A stretch of 22,408 nt of DNA, taken from positions 693,950 to 716,357 of the forward strand of contig NW_014577079.1 of assembly GCF_000485595.1 (NCBI RefSeq). Reading direction: 5' to 3'. The position numbers and the translations under genes are program-made. The notes under the pieces were generated by a model. The model was not told the DNA's origin and did not search any database. It saw only the letters and a list, made by a program, of their open reading frames with translations. Origin of the DNA: Priapulus caudatus. Lineage: Eukaryota; Priapulida; Priapulimorpha; Priapulimorphida; Priapulidae. Below are positions 1 to 9,403 of this stretch, one piece after another; position 1 is the first letter of the stretch, and each line of letters opens with the position of its first letter.

Positions 1-594
1 TTACCGCAAACCTTCCTTTATGTTAAACACGAAAATCACGAAAGTGAGTTTTTATATAGCCTACAATTAACATTTTCTGTACCATAATTTCAAACACAAA
101 TCAGTTTGGTTTAATCCGTCCTCCTCCTCGTCTTCCTCGTCATTCAAAGGCTTCGTGTTGCGACGACTCTAGTTTGTTTCATTACAAATATCAGCCACTG
201 CCTTGACATTGCCAAACAGTTGTACACGCCAGTCTACAATGTACAAACACATCCTTGACTTGTATGACTCTCCGAAGAACAGAAACCTTTGATGAAGCTT
301 GAGTATGTATCTGGTGCTGGGGAGTCTTTAACAGGGAGATTGTAATCAGGCTGTAGGGAACCTAGTTTCCTCATTCCTTACCCAGCCATTTCCATCGCGG
401 ATCAATAGGTTCTGGATGTCTTTTAGGGCATGTCCGAGAGTGACACTTGATAGTGTGTTCTTTTTGACTTTTTCTTTAATGCTTCATGGTGTGTGGCAGC
501 ATGCACAGCTTCGTGTACAGTTTGCTCCTTATGATATAGATATTACCAGCTTTAATGTTGACTCACTCAGTTCGATGATGTTGCATCATGCATG
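1..594. other. Non-coding stretch, no recognised gene
   Basis: I see no convincing exon here. The reading frames are short and no domain is recognisable. On the minus strand around 111-170 there is a short acidic run of Asp and Glu codons, but it has stops close on both sides and no clear splice signals, so I do not call it an exon. Confidence 0.5.
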
Positions 595-647
595 TTTTTT
601 TTTTTTTTTTTTATATATATATTAATTATTTATGAAAAATGTTTTTT

Positions 648-690
<43 letters not shown>
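595..690. repeat. Poly-T runs with short AT repeat
   Basis: There is a run of 18 T at 595-612, a short (AT)n, then an uninterrupted run of 42 T at 649-690. On the minus strand this is a long poly-A, which could be the tail of a retroposed sequence reading leftward. It could equally be simple-sequence expansion or a consensus error in the assembly. No target duplication was identified around it. Confidence 0.85.
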
Positions 691-838
691 CGAGCTGCTG
701 AATCAAATAAGTGGACATAAAGAGAAAGCAACACATCATTAAATCAGTCAGCTCTGAATTTCCAAGGAGGACTCAAGTGATCAAATTTTTCCTCCATCGA
801 GAGTTTTTCAACATCATTGCCCTTTCCGATCCCGTGTG

Positions 839-1000
839 CTCCGGCGGGGGGGCGGGGGGGCGCGGCCTGGGTCGGCGCCCCGGCGCTGCGGGCGTCGGCC
901 GGGCCCGGGGCGGGGCGGGAGGGGGGGGGCGCCGGCGGGGCGGCGCGCCCGAGGTCCCGCGAGGCGAGCGGGCGCTGCGGGCGGGGGGCGGTGGGGCGGC
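839..1000. other. Extremely GC-rich, G-run block
   Basis: About 160 bp of almost pure G and C, with many runs of 3 to 9 G on the + strand, sits abruptly between AT-rich flanks. Several consecutive G runs with short spacers fit the general G-quadruplex pattern. Both strands are open across it in several frames (Gly/Arg/Ala/Pro-rich translations), which is a by-product of the composition and not evidence of coding. The sharp borders raise the possibility of an assembly error or an expanded repeat. Confidence 0.6.
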
Positions 1001-2400
1001 AACATGGACAGTTGTGCAATCCTGTCAGGGCATGGGACTGGTAATCATGTCGGGAATGATATCTTGATAAGCTTGTATTCACATGTATGCACGAATATAT
1101 TAATATCCCACAGCTCTGCCTTACTTGGTGATCGACGTTGCATTATCATGCATGTTACGCCTCTATCGACGGTAATGGTACAGCCCAACAGAACGTACAT
1201 CATCGTGTCATTGCTTCACAATGACTTATTTTCTTCTTCTCTTCTTGGCCTTGCATATCATGGCCGGTGCTGGACATTGTGTCTGGTTCTTCAGATCGTG
1301 TCTGAGGTTGTTCATCGATATTAGCTTAAGCGATGAGGATCTTTACAGGCACTTTCACTCTGTGGCTCAGTGAATGACTAGATGTGCGGAATCGCCTCAG
1401 TACATCCATGTCACTTTGTAAAGTCCTCATCAAATAATTTGGATTCATTGCTTCTTGTCTTGAGAGATTGTTTTGTAAATTTGTTTCTGTGAGGGACGGT
1501 GATTGATGCTGTTAATTGTAACCCTACAACACCTGGACGGTGTGGTGGTGGGGGGGGGGGCCGTGCGGGCTGAATCATTTGGTGCGTATATGTATTACCT
1601 GTCAAGACGAATATAATCCCCCATCGTAGGCGCTGTGTACGAATTCTTTGAAACCTTCTACATAAGTGCGGCTTAGCTACGACTCTCCGACGTTCTGCTT
1701 CTCACGGACACTTAGTGGAGAGCACTCAAAGTTGGAGAGCGCAGGGATCTCTATCACAATTTGCACCAGGAATACGACGAAAAACTGATTAGCAAAGAGG
1801 CGGTTTTGGAAATGAAAAGGAACCCATTTCGTTAATGTGTTACTAAAACTTTTTTGTCATTTACCCATATTATTTTAATATGTTCCTGAGTTCTAAGTTG
1901 GTTGTGCTGTGAAATAAATGTCATACGAACAGTTTTTACATACTATTTATCTTATTAGATGATTATTAAAACTATTTGATATTGTGTTTGCAATTGTTAT
2001 TCTCCATTTATTACCAATGTCTATTGTGTCGATTTTTATGTAGAATTAGTAGCACGATTTTCCAGGTGCATCGGGTTATCCGGCAGCTAGTATTAAATAA
2101 AGGTGTGTAGAGTAAATTCCCCACCACTGCTAAGAGTGACAGTTGGTGGTATCATTGAGTAGACTACTGAAGCAAAGTCTTTAAAGCAATAAAAACAACT
2201 TATATAGCTATGCAAGGTCAGTATAAAAAGCATCTTTCTGCCGGACTAGAATAAGACTGCAATCTCTCGCCGCAAAGGCGCAAGCTTTAACACATAGTTT
2301 TTTTGGCGTTGAGCGCTCGTTCGAATAAATACTATGTTGAGCAATTTTGTTTGTGTTAGTGAGGAAATTCTCATGACTTCTGTTTACTGTCATCAGGCAA
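1001..2400. other. Non-coding stretch with an 11-G run
   Basis: No gene is recognised. A run of 11 G lies at 1550-1560 just after GTGGTGGTG. A short minus-strand reading frame ending near 1206 finishes in a strongly basic tail (KAKKRRRK) but has no upstream support. The rest is ordinary AT-rich DNA. Confidence 0.45.
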
Positions 2401-2672
2401 CGCCTCACGACGCGCGCACCACGACGCGCGCGACACACCTCACGGAGGCATCGCGCGCGTGCACACATCGCAGGCGGGGCGTTACTTCGATAAACGTAGC
2501 CAGTGTAATTTATACGTATTATAATTATATATATATAATATAATATAATAATATATATAATATATACAATATATTTATTATCATATTATATAAAATAAAC
2601 ATTTGCGTTATACCACAGGAACACGCGCGTGCTCGCCCACGTGCACACACGCACCCACGCATACACGCACAA
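2400..2672. repeat. CG-alternating, AT-rich and CA-rich simple repeats
   Basis: This run of low-complexity DNA starts with ACGACGCGCGC-like units and GC-alternating DNA (about 2405-2480). It continues with a TATAAT-type AT-rich tract (about 2515-2600) and an imperfect CA/CACG tract (about 2620-2672). The alternating purine-pyrimidine segments are of the Z-DNA-prone type. No coding potential is seen. Confidence 0.7.
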
Positions 2673-2676
2673 TGAG

Positions 2677-2718
2677 TATATATCAGAAGTAGATATAATT
2701 ATCTACTTCTGATATATA
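2677..2718. repeat. Perfect 19-bp hairpin
   Basis: The arms at 2677-2695 and 2700-2718 are exact reverse complements, separated by the four bases TAAT. An (AT)n tract follows at once. The loop is too short for a typical microRNA precursor. A small palindromic insertion or replication-born palindrome is more likely. Confidence 0.85.
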
Positions 2719-3599
2719 ATATATATATATATAGAAGTTTTATAATTAACACCACCAAATGGCTCGAGGCGTAGAATATATGAGCCGAAAACGCAGCAGT
2801 GCCGATATGTTTTCTGCAACAATGGTATATAACGAATCCGCTCACGCTACGCGTTCAGCCGCATATCTGATCATTATTTGGTCGGTGTAATTTTGCTGGG
2901 TGTCACTTATAGATTCCACCGACATATAATCGATATGTCACGCAGCACGAGCATTAGTTGAATGGGGTGTCACTTGAGCTGTCCTGGCGTGGTGTGTGTG
3001 ACGGATGTATCGTAAGCGGGAATAATCATAATGCAGGTGTCCTCGGGTCGTCTCAGGGGAATCTACAAGACGATGGGTATGCTGGCTGATTAGCAGTGAT
3101 GCTGATATGCTTTGGTCATGGTTCTATACGCTTTAGCCGGTGTGGGAGGTGCCGATTTATGGAGATTTTGAGAGTGACATATATCTTGAAAGTGTATGCA
3201 TCGGTGGATCATGCTAAGAAATATAATCTTATATGCATGCCATGTATTATATGTCAGCAATAATGATGATAATTAAAATATATATAGATTATGAAATTGT
3301 TTATGTTGCCTAGTAGATAACAGTTGGCTCTGTTTAGTGATATTTTTGCTAATTTATCAAAATAATGCAACATAACACCACTAAAATTCTGTTGGGATGG
3401 GTATTAGGCCATCTGTTAATTACTTTAGTCATAGTCTGTATTTTCCATTTCATGCACACGTTTTTGTATTTCAAAACAATTTTAAAATGTCACGGTGGTG
3501 CGATGATAAATGAAGATTAATCATGCTAATGTGATTTCATTATAATTAACTTAAATTCGTATTATTATAAAAACATTATAAATAACATATTAACAGCAG
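2719..3599. other. Non-coding stretch upstream of the exon
   Basis: No gene is recognised and no open frame longer than chance is seen on either strand. The sequence becomes strongly AT-rich between about 3230 and 3590. It may be promoter-distal or intronic sequence of the p85-type gene that follows. Confidence 0.45.
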
Positions 3600-3780
3600 A
3601 TGAGAGGAGAGAGAAAGAAAGTGGGAGAGAGAGGGAAAGAGAGAGAAAGGGAGGGAGAGTGATCGTGTGAAAGTGAGAGAGAGAGAGAGAGAGATCGAGA
3701 GAAAGAGAGAGAAAGGGAGGGAGAGTGAGCATGTGAAAGAGCGAGCGGGAGAGAGAACGCAAGAGAGAGAGAGAGAGCAC
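3600..3780 (+). repeat. GAGA polypurine tract
   Basis: About 180 bp are almost entirely A and G on the + strand. The tract contains an internal tandem duplication with a period of about 66 bp: GAAAGAGAGAGAAAGGGAGG occurs at 3635 and again at 3701. It lies 100 bp upstream of the predicted 3' splice site of the p85-type exon. Tracts of this kind can bind GAGA-type factors or form triplex DNA, but nothing in the sequence proves a regulatory role. Confidence 0.85.
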
Positions 3781-3846
3781 GTGTGCGGAAGAGAGCGGCT
3801 CGGTTGATCGACCGCGATGATTGACCATCGAGTGAGCTTCACAGCA

Positions 3847-3878
3847 CTAACGGGCGCATCGAACGTTTTCCGTTGCAG
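3847..3878 (+). other. Probable 3' splice site ahead of the 5' UTR exon
   Basis: A textbook branch-point pentamer CTAAC (3847-3851) is followed by a short pyrimidine-rich stretch and TTGCAG ending at 3878. The distance from the branch-point A to the AG is 28 bases, inside the usual range. If used, the exon runs from 3879 to 4318 and transcription starts further upstream in a non-coding first exon. The alternative is that the 5' UTR is continuous through this point. Confidence 0.5.
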
Positions 3879-3999
3879 TGACCGCCTCCTCGGATCGAGG
3901 CTACCACTACCGCTGCCGCCGCTGCTGCTGCTGCTGCTAGCTTAGCGAGGAGAGCGATCGATCGATCGATCAACAGAGTCGTCGTCGCTGTGCAGCGCG
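3879..3999 (+). other. 5' UTR with CTG and GATC repeats
   Basis: This CpG-rich leader contains a CTG/CCG trinucleotide tract (about 3912-3936) and four tandem GATC units (3956-3971). The frame of the downstream ATG carries an in-frame TAG at 3943-3945 and no ATG between it and 4000. That fixes 4000 as the first possible start in this exon and marks this stretch as untranslated. Confidence 0.6.
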
Positions 4000-4318
4000 A
4001 TGAACGAGCAGGTGATCTACAGGGCGCTGTACGACTACGAGCCGCAAGAGGCGGACGAGCTCACCATGCTGCAGGGCGACCGCATGTTCGTGCACAAGCA
4101 CGTGCTCGTCGAGCGCGACGTGCCGATCGAGGCGCCCAACGACTGGGTGTTCGGCGAGAACGAGCGCACGCACCGCACGGGCTTCTTCCCGTGCACGTAC
4201 GTCAAGTACGCCGGCAAGCAGGTGGTGGCGCCGCCGCGGCCCGCGCCGCGACACCCGGCCGCCGCCGCGCGCAAGCCGCCCAACGACGACTCGGGGATCG
4301 GCGAGTCGCCGATGAAGG
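4000..4318 (+). CDS. PIK3R1-like: PI3K regulatory subunit (p85-type), first coding exon, SH3 domain
   Basis: This partial gene encodes the N-terminal 106 residues of a class IA phosphoinositide 3-kinase regulatory subunit, the adaptor that binds and stabilises the p110 catalytic subunit and recruits it to tyrosine-phosphorylated receptors at the plasma membrane. Residues 5-72 form an SH3 domain. It opens with YRALYDYE (7-14) and has the ELTMLQGD turn (20-27). It also has the long insertion before the DW motif (about 30-48) that is typical of p85 SH3 domains, and it closes with WVFGENERT and GFFPCTYVKY (49-70). The pattern W-x-x-G-x-N-E-x-T followed by G-x-FP-x-TYV-x-Y matches p85 and not generic SH3 proteins. 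The following APPRPAPRHP (77-86) is the proline-rich linker. The start is fixed by an upstream in-frame stop. The exon ends in phase 1 at AAGG|GTACGT. The RhoGAP-like and SH2 exons are not in the window. The vertebrate paralogue (R1, R2 or R3) cannot be assigned. Confidence 0.85.
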
Positions 4319-4324
4319 GTACGT
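4319..4324 (+). other. 5' splice donor of p85-type exon
   Basis: AAGG|GTACGT is a strong match to the consensus donor. Reading past it gives a glycine- and valine-rich translation that stops at 4396-4398 and does not resemble p85, which supports splicing here. Confidence 0.8.
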
Positions 4325-4327
4325 TGT

Positions 4328-4371
4328 GGGGTGGGGTCGGGGGTGGATTAGGGGGTGTGGGTGTGGGTGGG
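4328..4371 (+). promoter_or_regulatory. Intronic G-run array next to the donor
   Basis: At least seven runs of three to five G occur within 44 bp, beginning nine bases after the splice donor. GGG runs near donors are known intronic splicing enhancers, and four or more runs with short spacers fit a G-quadruplex pattern on the transcript strand. The role here is inferred. Confidence 0.5.
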
Positions 4372-5050
4372 CCATTTATGCATGTCGTCATGAGCTAATA
4401 ATAAATTTTTTGTACAATGTTTAATATAGTTACATTAGCTCTTGATGTCGTGTGTATGTTGTATACATGTACGTTTGTGGCGGGTGTGGGTTGGGTTGTG
4501 CATTATTTTTTTTCTTCGATTTTTTACGATTTTGATTATGGTCATTAATTTCATTTTTCATTCTTTTTTCGCACATTTTCAAGATGCTCTCAGGGCGATT
4601 TTTAGTCGTTTTTAGTGTTTTTGGCTAAAATATAGTATCAATAAATCCTGTAAATTGAGTTGGATCTGTCCATTCCCTAGTGCAGGGATCATTTGAGCAC
4701 GCGCGCAACCTGTGTTTCTCCTCCCAGAGCAATCTGACGCATCTACGCACCAATTGTGAGCAAATGGATGCATTTCTCGAAGGTTTTGCTGCACCCAGAG
4801 CAATTTTCCATTATAAAAACGACATCATCAGCGACAGTCATTGCATTTAGTAGTAGCGGTGGGAGGTAGAGGAAAAAACCGAAGTGGAATGTAGAAGATT
4901 CAGTGACAGGTCACCTTCACATCATTTGCATAGAAATCAGAATTCGTGCATTGGGTACATTGCACATTGTACATTGTGCATTGGGCACATGCTTGTGGTT
5001 TGTTCTTGTTAAATATGCTTACATTAGTATCAACGTCTAGCAGATGAGTG
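4372..5050 (+). other. Intron sequence before the transposon
   Basis: No gene is recognised. At about 4950-4992 there is a cluster of degenerate GCATTG/ACATTG units (ACATTGCACATTGTACATTG) just upstream of the transposon insertion point. The stretch is most simply read as intron of the p85-type gene. Confidence 0.55.
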
Positions 5051-5053
5051 TAT
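5051..5053. repeat. TAT target-site duplication, left copy
   Basis: TAT immediately precedes the left inverted-repeat end TAGACCGGC. The same TAT follows the right end at 10149-10151. A three-base match can arise by chance, but its position exactly at both ends of the inverted repeat supports a 3-bp target duplication. Confidence 0.55.
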
Positions 5054-5783
5054 TAGACCGGCAGCCCAGAGGCTTGAGGGTAGACGAACTGGGTACCAAT
5101 ATCTACGTATTGGAGTATATAGGGTGTCACCTAAGACTTATAGAAATGCTATTCTGGCGGGTACCCCCCGTTGCGTATAGCCAGGGGACCCCCCAAAAGG
5201 GTGTAAAAAATGGGTCTGAAATAGATGATCATGGTACCAATTGCAATAAGTACCATGGTGAGGTAACTGCTAAATATACATCAAAAACATATACAACAGA
5301 AATTTTCGCTGTTGTTAAAGGCCCGCCAGACCCCCCAAAAGGGCCTAAATATTTAGGCTAGAATAGACGAGACAGGTACCAAGTGAAAGTGATGCCAAAT
5401 GATCAGGTTCATTCCATAGAGCACAAAACAGGCTACGCCATTTTGTCTGTTGTACAAGGGGTGCCAGACACCCCCAAATATTGTACCACTGGGCACTGCA
5501 TGTGGTACATCTAGGCTGGCCTAGATGTTATAGGTACCACTTGAAACTAGGTTAAAGTGACAAAGCACTTCTCTGGGAATACAAAATGGGCAATGACAGA
5601 AATGTATTCCAATGTGTTGGTCCTGCCAGACCCCCAAAATAGAACCCTTGGCCCATCTAGGCTAGTCTAGATGTTATAGGTACACTTGAAACTAGGTTTA
5701 ATTGACAAAGCACTTCTCAGGGAATACAAAATGGGCAATGACAGAAATTATTCCCAATGCATTGGCCCTCCCAGAACCCCCAA
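5054..5783. repeat. Left terminal inverted repeat, with internal subrepeats
   Basis: This arm pairs with 9404-10148 along its whole length with scattered substitutions and small indels. It is itself repetitive: the motif GCCAGACCCCCCAAA or a close variant recurs five times (about 5181-5200, 5325-5340, 5463-5480, 5625-5640 and 5770-5782), roughly every 135-160 bp. The last two units are most alike, sharing a CTAG-GC...CTAGATGTTATAGG block at 5511 and 5657. Small palindromes occur inside, such as CCTAAATATTTAGG near 5343. Confidence 0.9.
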
Positions 5784-6171
5784 TCGTACATCTAGGCTAC
5801 CCCAGGCCCAGTTGGAATCCGTCCTCAACAACAACCACAACGACGCAGGAACGCACGTGTTCATCAGATAACTTCCAGATATTGTCAATGCTTTTTTGAA
5901 ATTCTAAAAGAGTTAAGGTAATTTAGATCAAAAAGAAAAGTGTTGTTCAAAATATAACAGACCCCTTGTGTGTACATGTATGAATAGCTAGAGGACCCCA
6001 TCATCGCCATGACCCCATCATCAAGCGATGCATGGTAGGCTATATTAGGCCTATATAGGCCTGTACACCCCCGGGTGTACACCATACCTTGCCTATACCT
6101 AAATCCATGATATCTAATGTGAAAATAGGATAAGCCCTACGGTTCATGTATCTTATAGGTTATCTGTTTTA
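5784..6171. other. Transposon interior before the gene
   Basis: No domain is recognised here. A third partial copy of the CTAGGCT block lies at 5792. The stretch includes a short palindrome-rich segment and could hold a degraded promoter or the lost 5' part of the transposon gene. Confidence 0.5.
6062..6081. repeat. Short palindrome inside the transposon
   Basis: TGTACACCC and GGGTGTACA are exact inverted 9-bp arms separated by CC. Just upstream is an AGGCCTATATAGGCCT palindrome. They lie about 90 bp before the first readable part of the transposon gene and could be regulatory, though nothing shows this directly. Confidence 0.6.
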
Positions 6172-8650
6172 ATGTGTGATGTACATAGATCTGGATCATT
6201 TTGCAGGAGGACTTTCCTTGTAGGTAATACAAGACAGAGTGGCGCATATTATTGTGGTTTCTATGTTACTAATGATGTAGAGAGTTACATCACCATTCTT
6301 CCGACAGTCATCGATGTCTTCTTCGGACTAAATCGCCCTAACTATGCTCGATGGGGAGTACTTTTCCTCACCACACTTCAAGCTGCTGACCGAAGATTCG
6401 CGCTGTACTGGAGAAAGGAGCCTTTTCAATTCGACGTACATCCAAGTCCTTTTCAAGAACAGCAGTAGACCTAACGCTAGAGCAAATCGTGAACAGAGAT
6501 GCGGCTCCCCAATGAAGGGAATTGTTGGATTCCATAACTCTCCCAATGCATAACGGCGATGGTGTATAACGTCAACGCAGAGAGCAATGTCTGTAACAGA
6601 GTTGCGACGGATGATGGGACTCTTACCAGAGGAGCAGCCAAGGACACAGCTTCGTGCAAGTCGAATAAAAAAAGACAACCGCCAATCCAGGCTCTTCTCA
6701 CAGCAGTGTCGGAATCATGCGACCATTCTCTGAACCGCGCCATCACATCGTCAAGTCTGTTGAATATTGCCACATGAAAAAGCGCTCTCCATCGACACAA
6801 GAGTACCTCACAGATTCGTTACAAACTGGTCATGAACTGCAGAAAAAGTTCAGGGAAGAATGTCGAGACAGCTCCAGATTAGTGAAGCCCATACGACGGA
6901 GAAAAGTGAAGAACTTCGCCAGTGAGAACACGAAGGTCAAGCAATCCGCAAGTTCCAAAGCGATCCAGCAGTCAACAGTCAACGGACCGTTTGTCCGTAT
7001 GCTTGTGGTTATTTCTCAGAAAACCAACTTCGATCTAAAACATGTCGTCACTTACCCGATCACAGATGTTTCTCTCTCAATTGCCACACCTGATGGTTCA
7101 CGTTGAAGACGGATAAGAGCAAACTCTTGAACAAGCTTGAGTCATTGCAAGATGGAATGAAATCCTTGCCTCCCATTGATGCAACTTGGATTGATGGTGG
7201 ACTCCTGCTTCGCTCATATCTGTCAGCCATTGGCAACATATCATCATACGGAAATCTTGCAAGACGACTTTTGGGCCATGCATGCTGCAGCATTGGCAAA
7301 GGGAAAGAAGTACACATCTTGTTCGACAGATATCTGCATGATTCGCTAAAGGAGAGTGAAAGAAGATTACGTGGGGCTGAAGACCAACCATTTGTCATAG
7401 GTGGTTGTGAGCAAAGGCCGAAACAGAGTTGCCAAAAGCTATTGCAGAATGGCATTTTCAAGGATCAACTCGCCAAATTCTTCATGATCGAGTGGCAGAA
7501 GGCGCATTATGGACCAATCCTTGGCCGGAAGACACTAATTGTATCACATGGGGGGGGGGGCAAATGCCTTCGCATTGAGTACGATGAAGTTAGTGAGAAG
7601 ATGACTGTTGACCACCCAAACTTGTTGCAAGGAAGCCATGAGGAAGCAGACACCCTTCTAGCATTTCATGCTGCTACAGCCACTGGAACCCTACTCATCC
7701 GAGCCTCAGACACTGATGTGATTGTAATAATCTTGGGCATGCTCGGACGGAACATGGTGGCTGGGATACCATTGAAGATGATCATCATGGATTGTGGTTC
7801 TGGCAACAGTAGAAGATACATTGATGTCACCAGCATTGCCAGGGCTTTAGAGAGAAACAACAAGATCTAACAGCTGCTTTGCCAGACCTACATCTTTCAG
7901 TGGCTGTGACTTTACAGCGGCATTCTACAGAAAAGGAAAATCAAGCCGTACGAGCTACTAGAAGATGACAATGCAGGAAGTTTGATCATGTTCTTCAGCA
8001 GCATGTCGTCGAGAGGGAACTAACGAGAAGATCGCAGAAGTGTACGTGTGCTCCCTATAGTGGAATGGCAAGTGAATGATGTTAACAAGGCAAGTTCAAA
8101 CAAGCTTGTTCAGCTGACTGGCAAAATAGTAAGGTGAGAGAACATGAATGAAAAAAATTGAATGCCATGCAAGAGAAAAAGAAAACTCATAAGTGAAGAG
8201 GCACCTTGACACAACTGACCTTATAATATCATTGTACCGGTACCTCCTGCATTCATTCCTCTTGTCGTTTCAGGAAAAACCCATGGCGAAAGTCAAGAAA
8301 GTGGATTGTGGCCCTGGCTACCCCCATGTGGAAAGACCATGTGGAATAAAGTAGCAGCGTGCGCATTATGTGAGCATCATATGGGGTAATGCAGACTCCC
8401 CACAACCGACCAAGATCTGGACCTCTCTTCCAGTATGGATGGAAGAATGAAAACGGCCTATTATGTACCAGATTGGTTTCCTGGGGCCTGCTGAACCAGA
8501 CAATCTTTTCTGCAATGATCACGAGGAGGAAATCGATAGAGATACAGGAAAATGAGGACATTGAATGACATCCCAACGGATGATTCTGGCAGCAGACTCT
8601 GACCAGAATGGAGTGACGATTCGGATAGTGAAGAGCGAGGCCTGAAGTTG
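6172..8650 (+). pseudogene. Decayed transposon protein gene (transposase-like with XPG-like nuclease)
   Basis: The gene for the element's large protein is readable only by switching frame. In order: LNRPNYARWG near 6330-6360; KGAFSIRRTSKSFSRTAVDL after a frameshift near 6390; MKGIVGFHNSPNA after another near 6512; an in-frame TAA at 6551; RRW...QRAMSVTELRRMMGLLPEE up to a stop at 6731; a frame open at 6717-7106 with FLTDSLQTGHEL-like and KTNFDL segments (here YLTDSLQTGHEL); the nuclease-like frame 7109-7867; LPDLH then SGCDFTAAFYRKGK around 7880-7930; and a disordered acidic tail ending near 8650 (PDNLFCNDHEEEID). At least five frame changes and more than one stop mean this copy cannot make the full protein. 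I recognise the family as a repeated, poorly named one in marine invertebrates. The N-terminal end is not resolved. Confidence 0.8.
7109..7867 (+). other. XPG/FEN1-like nuclease domain within the decayed gene
   Basis: This is the longest intact part of the transposon gene, about 250 codons. Acidic residues fall in the order expected for PIN/XPG 5'-nucleases. Numbering from the ATG at 7103, these are D31 in WIDGG, D75 in LFDRY followed by a basic SLKESERRLR segment, E180-E181-D183 in HEEAD, D203 and D205 in ASDTDV, and a later D230 or D241. In FEN1/XPG the equivalent residues hold two metal ions for DNA cleavage. The ATG at 7103 is not the true start, because the preceding frame leads straight into this segment through a one-base shift. 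An 11-G run at 7550-7560 codes for consecutive glycines and is a likely indel hotspot. The nuclease assignment rests on motif order only. Confidence 0.6.
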
Positions 8651-9403
8651 CTTAGCCAACTGACAAGTTGCATTTTACGCTATAGGACCTATATGCCTTG
8701 CATTATCGGAAGTGATGTTGTTTGGAAATACTCTGCTGCAAAGTATGCGTTGTATGGTGCTTCACATGAGAATACTACTCATTCTAGTCTTGTCTCAGCG
8801 AATGATGAAGTAGTACAAATTACTTTAAAATTCTCTATCACGAAGTAAAAATTTAAGGATATACTATATATTAGGTTGAAAGCATAGAACGATACTGTTA
8901 TACCCTACGATTCCTGTGAGAAATGTCATTGTTTTGTAGGCTTCTGATTTGAATCCAATATTTAGGCCGTCTGAAGAATCGCATCAAACAAGCCAACGGC
9001 TTGATTCTTGAAGAATACTACATGTACTTACTTGCTACTGATTCGTTTTCTTGAATGCATTATATTTTTCATCCAGATTAAATTTTTTATATCATGTTCC
9101 TAATTCTCTTAGGATTTGCAAGTTATGATGTTGTGATATTCGTGGTTGAAACGTTAGAGATATTTTTGTATTACGATGTGGATGGCAAAACTTGCCCACT
9201 CTTGAGTCCGTTTTGTAACTCTGTCAGTTTAATTTGGCATTTTTGAAATAAAATCTTGTCATAAGTTTCCATATCAAAGTTTAAAATCAGTATTCCATAT
9301 TAGTCTTTGTTAAAGCTCTCTGTGGAGGAGCAAGGGTCACTGTCTTATTCTCACAGGAACCCGCGCCGATGAACCTTTATCTTCCCGAATGCAGGCGTCC
9401 GTT
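8651..9403 (+). other. Transposon 3' region, non-coding
   Basis: The stretch between the broken gene and the right arm is AT-rich and has no recognised coding segment. AATAAA at 9247-9252 could be the polyadenylation signal of the transposon gene, some 600 bp past its last readable codons. Confidence 0.5.

Noticed and set aside
836-1324. Long open frames on both strands over the GC-rich block
   Set aside because: Their length is explained by the lack of AT-rich stop codons; the translations are low-complexity Gly/Arg/Ala/Pro.
1206-1330. Minus-strand frame ending in a basic tail (KAKKRRRK) that looks like a protein C-terminus
   Set aside because: It is under 40 codons, has an upstream stop and no clear acceptor or polyadenylation signal, and matches no family I recognise.
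3990-4424. Alternative + and - strand frames over the p85-type exon
   Set aside because: They are shadow frames in GC-rich coding DNA; only the frame starting at 4000 shows a real domain.
5044-5361. 105-codon frame across the left inverted-repeat arm, with a repeated PDPPKG-like motif
   Set aside because: It lies wholly in the transposon terminal repeat and the motif comes from the repeated GCCAGACCCCCCAAA unit.
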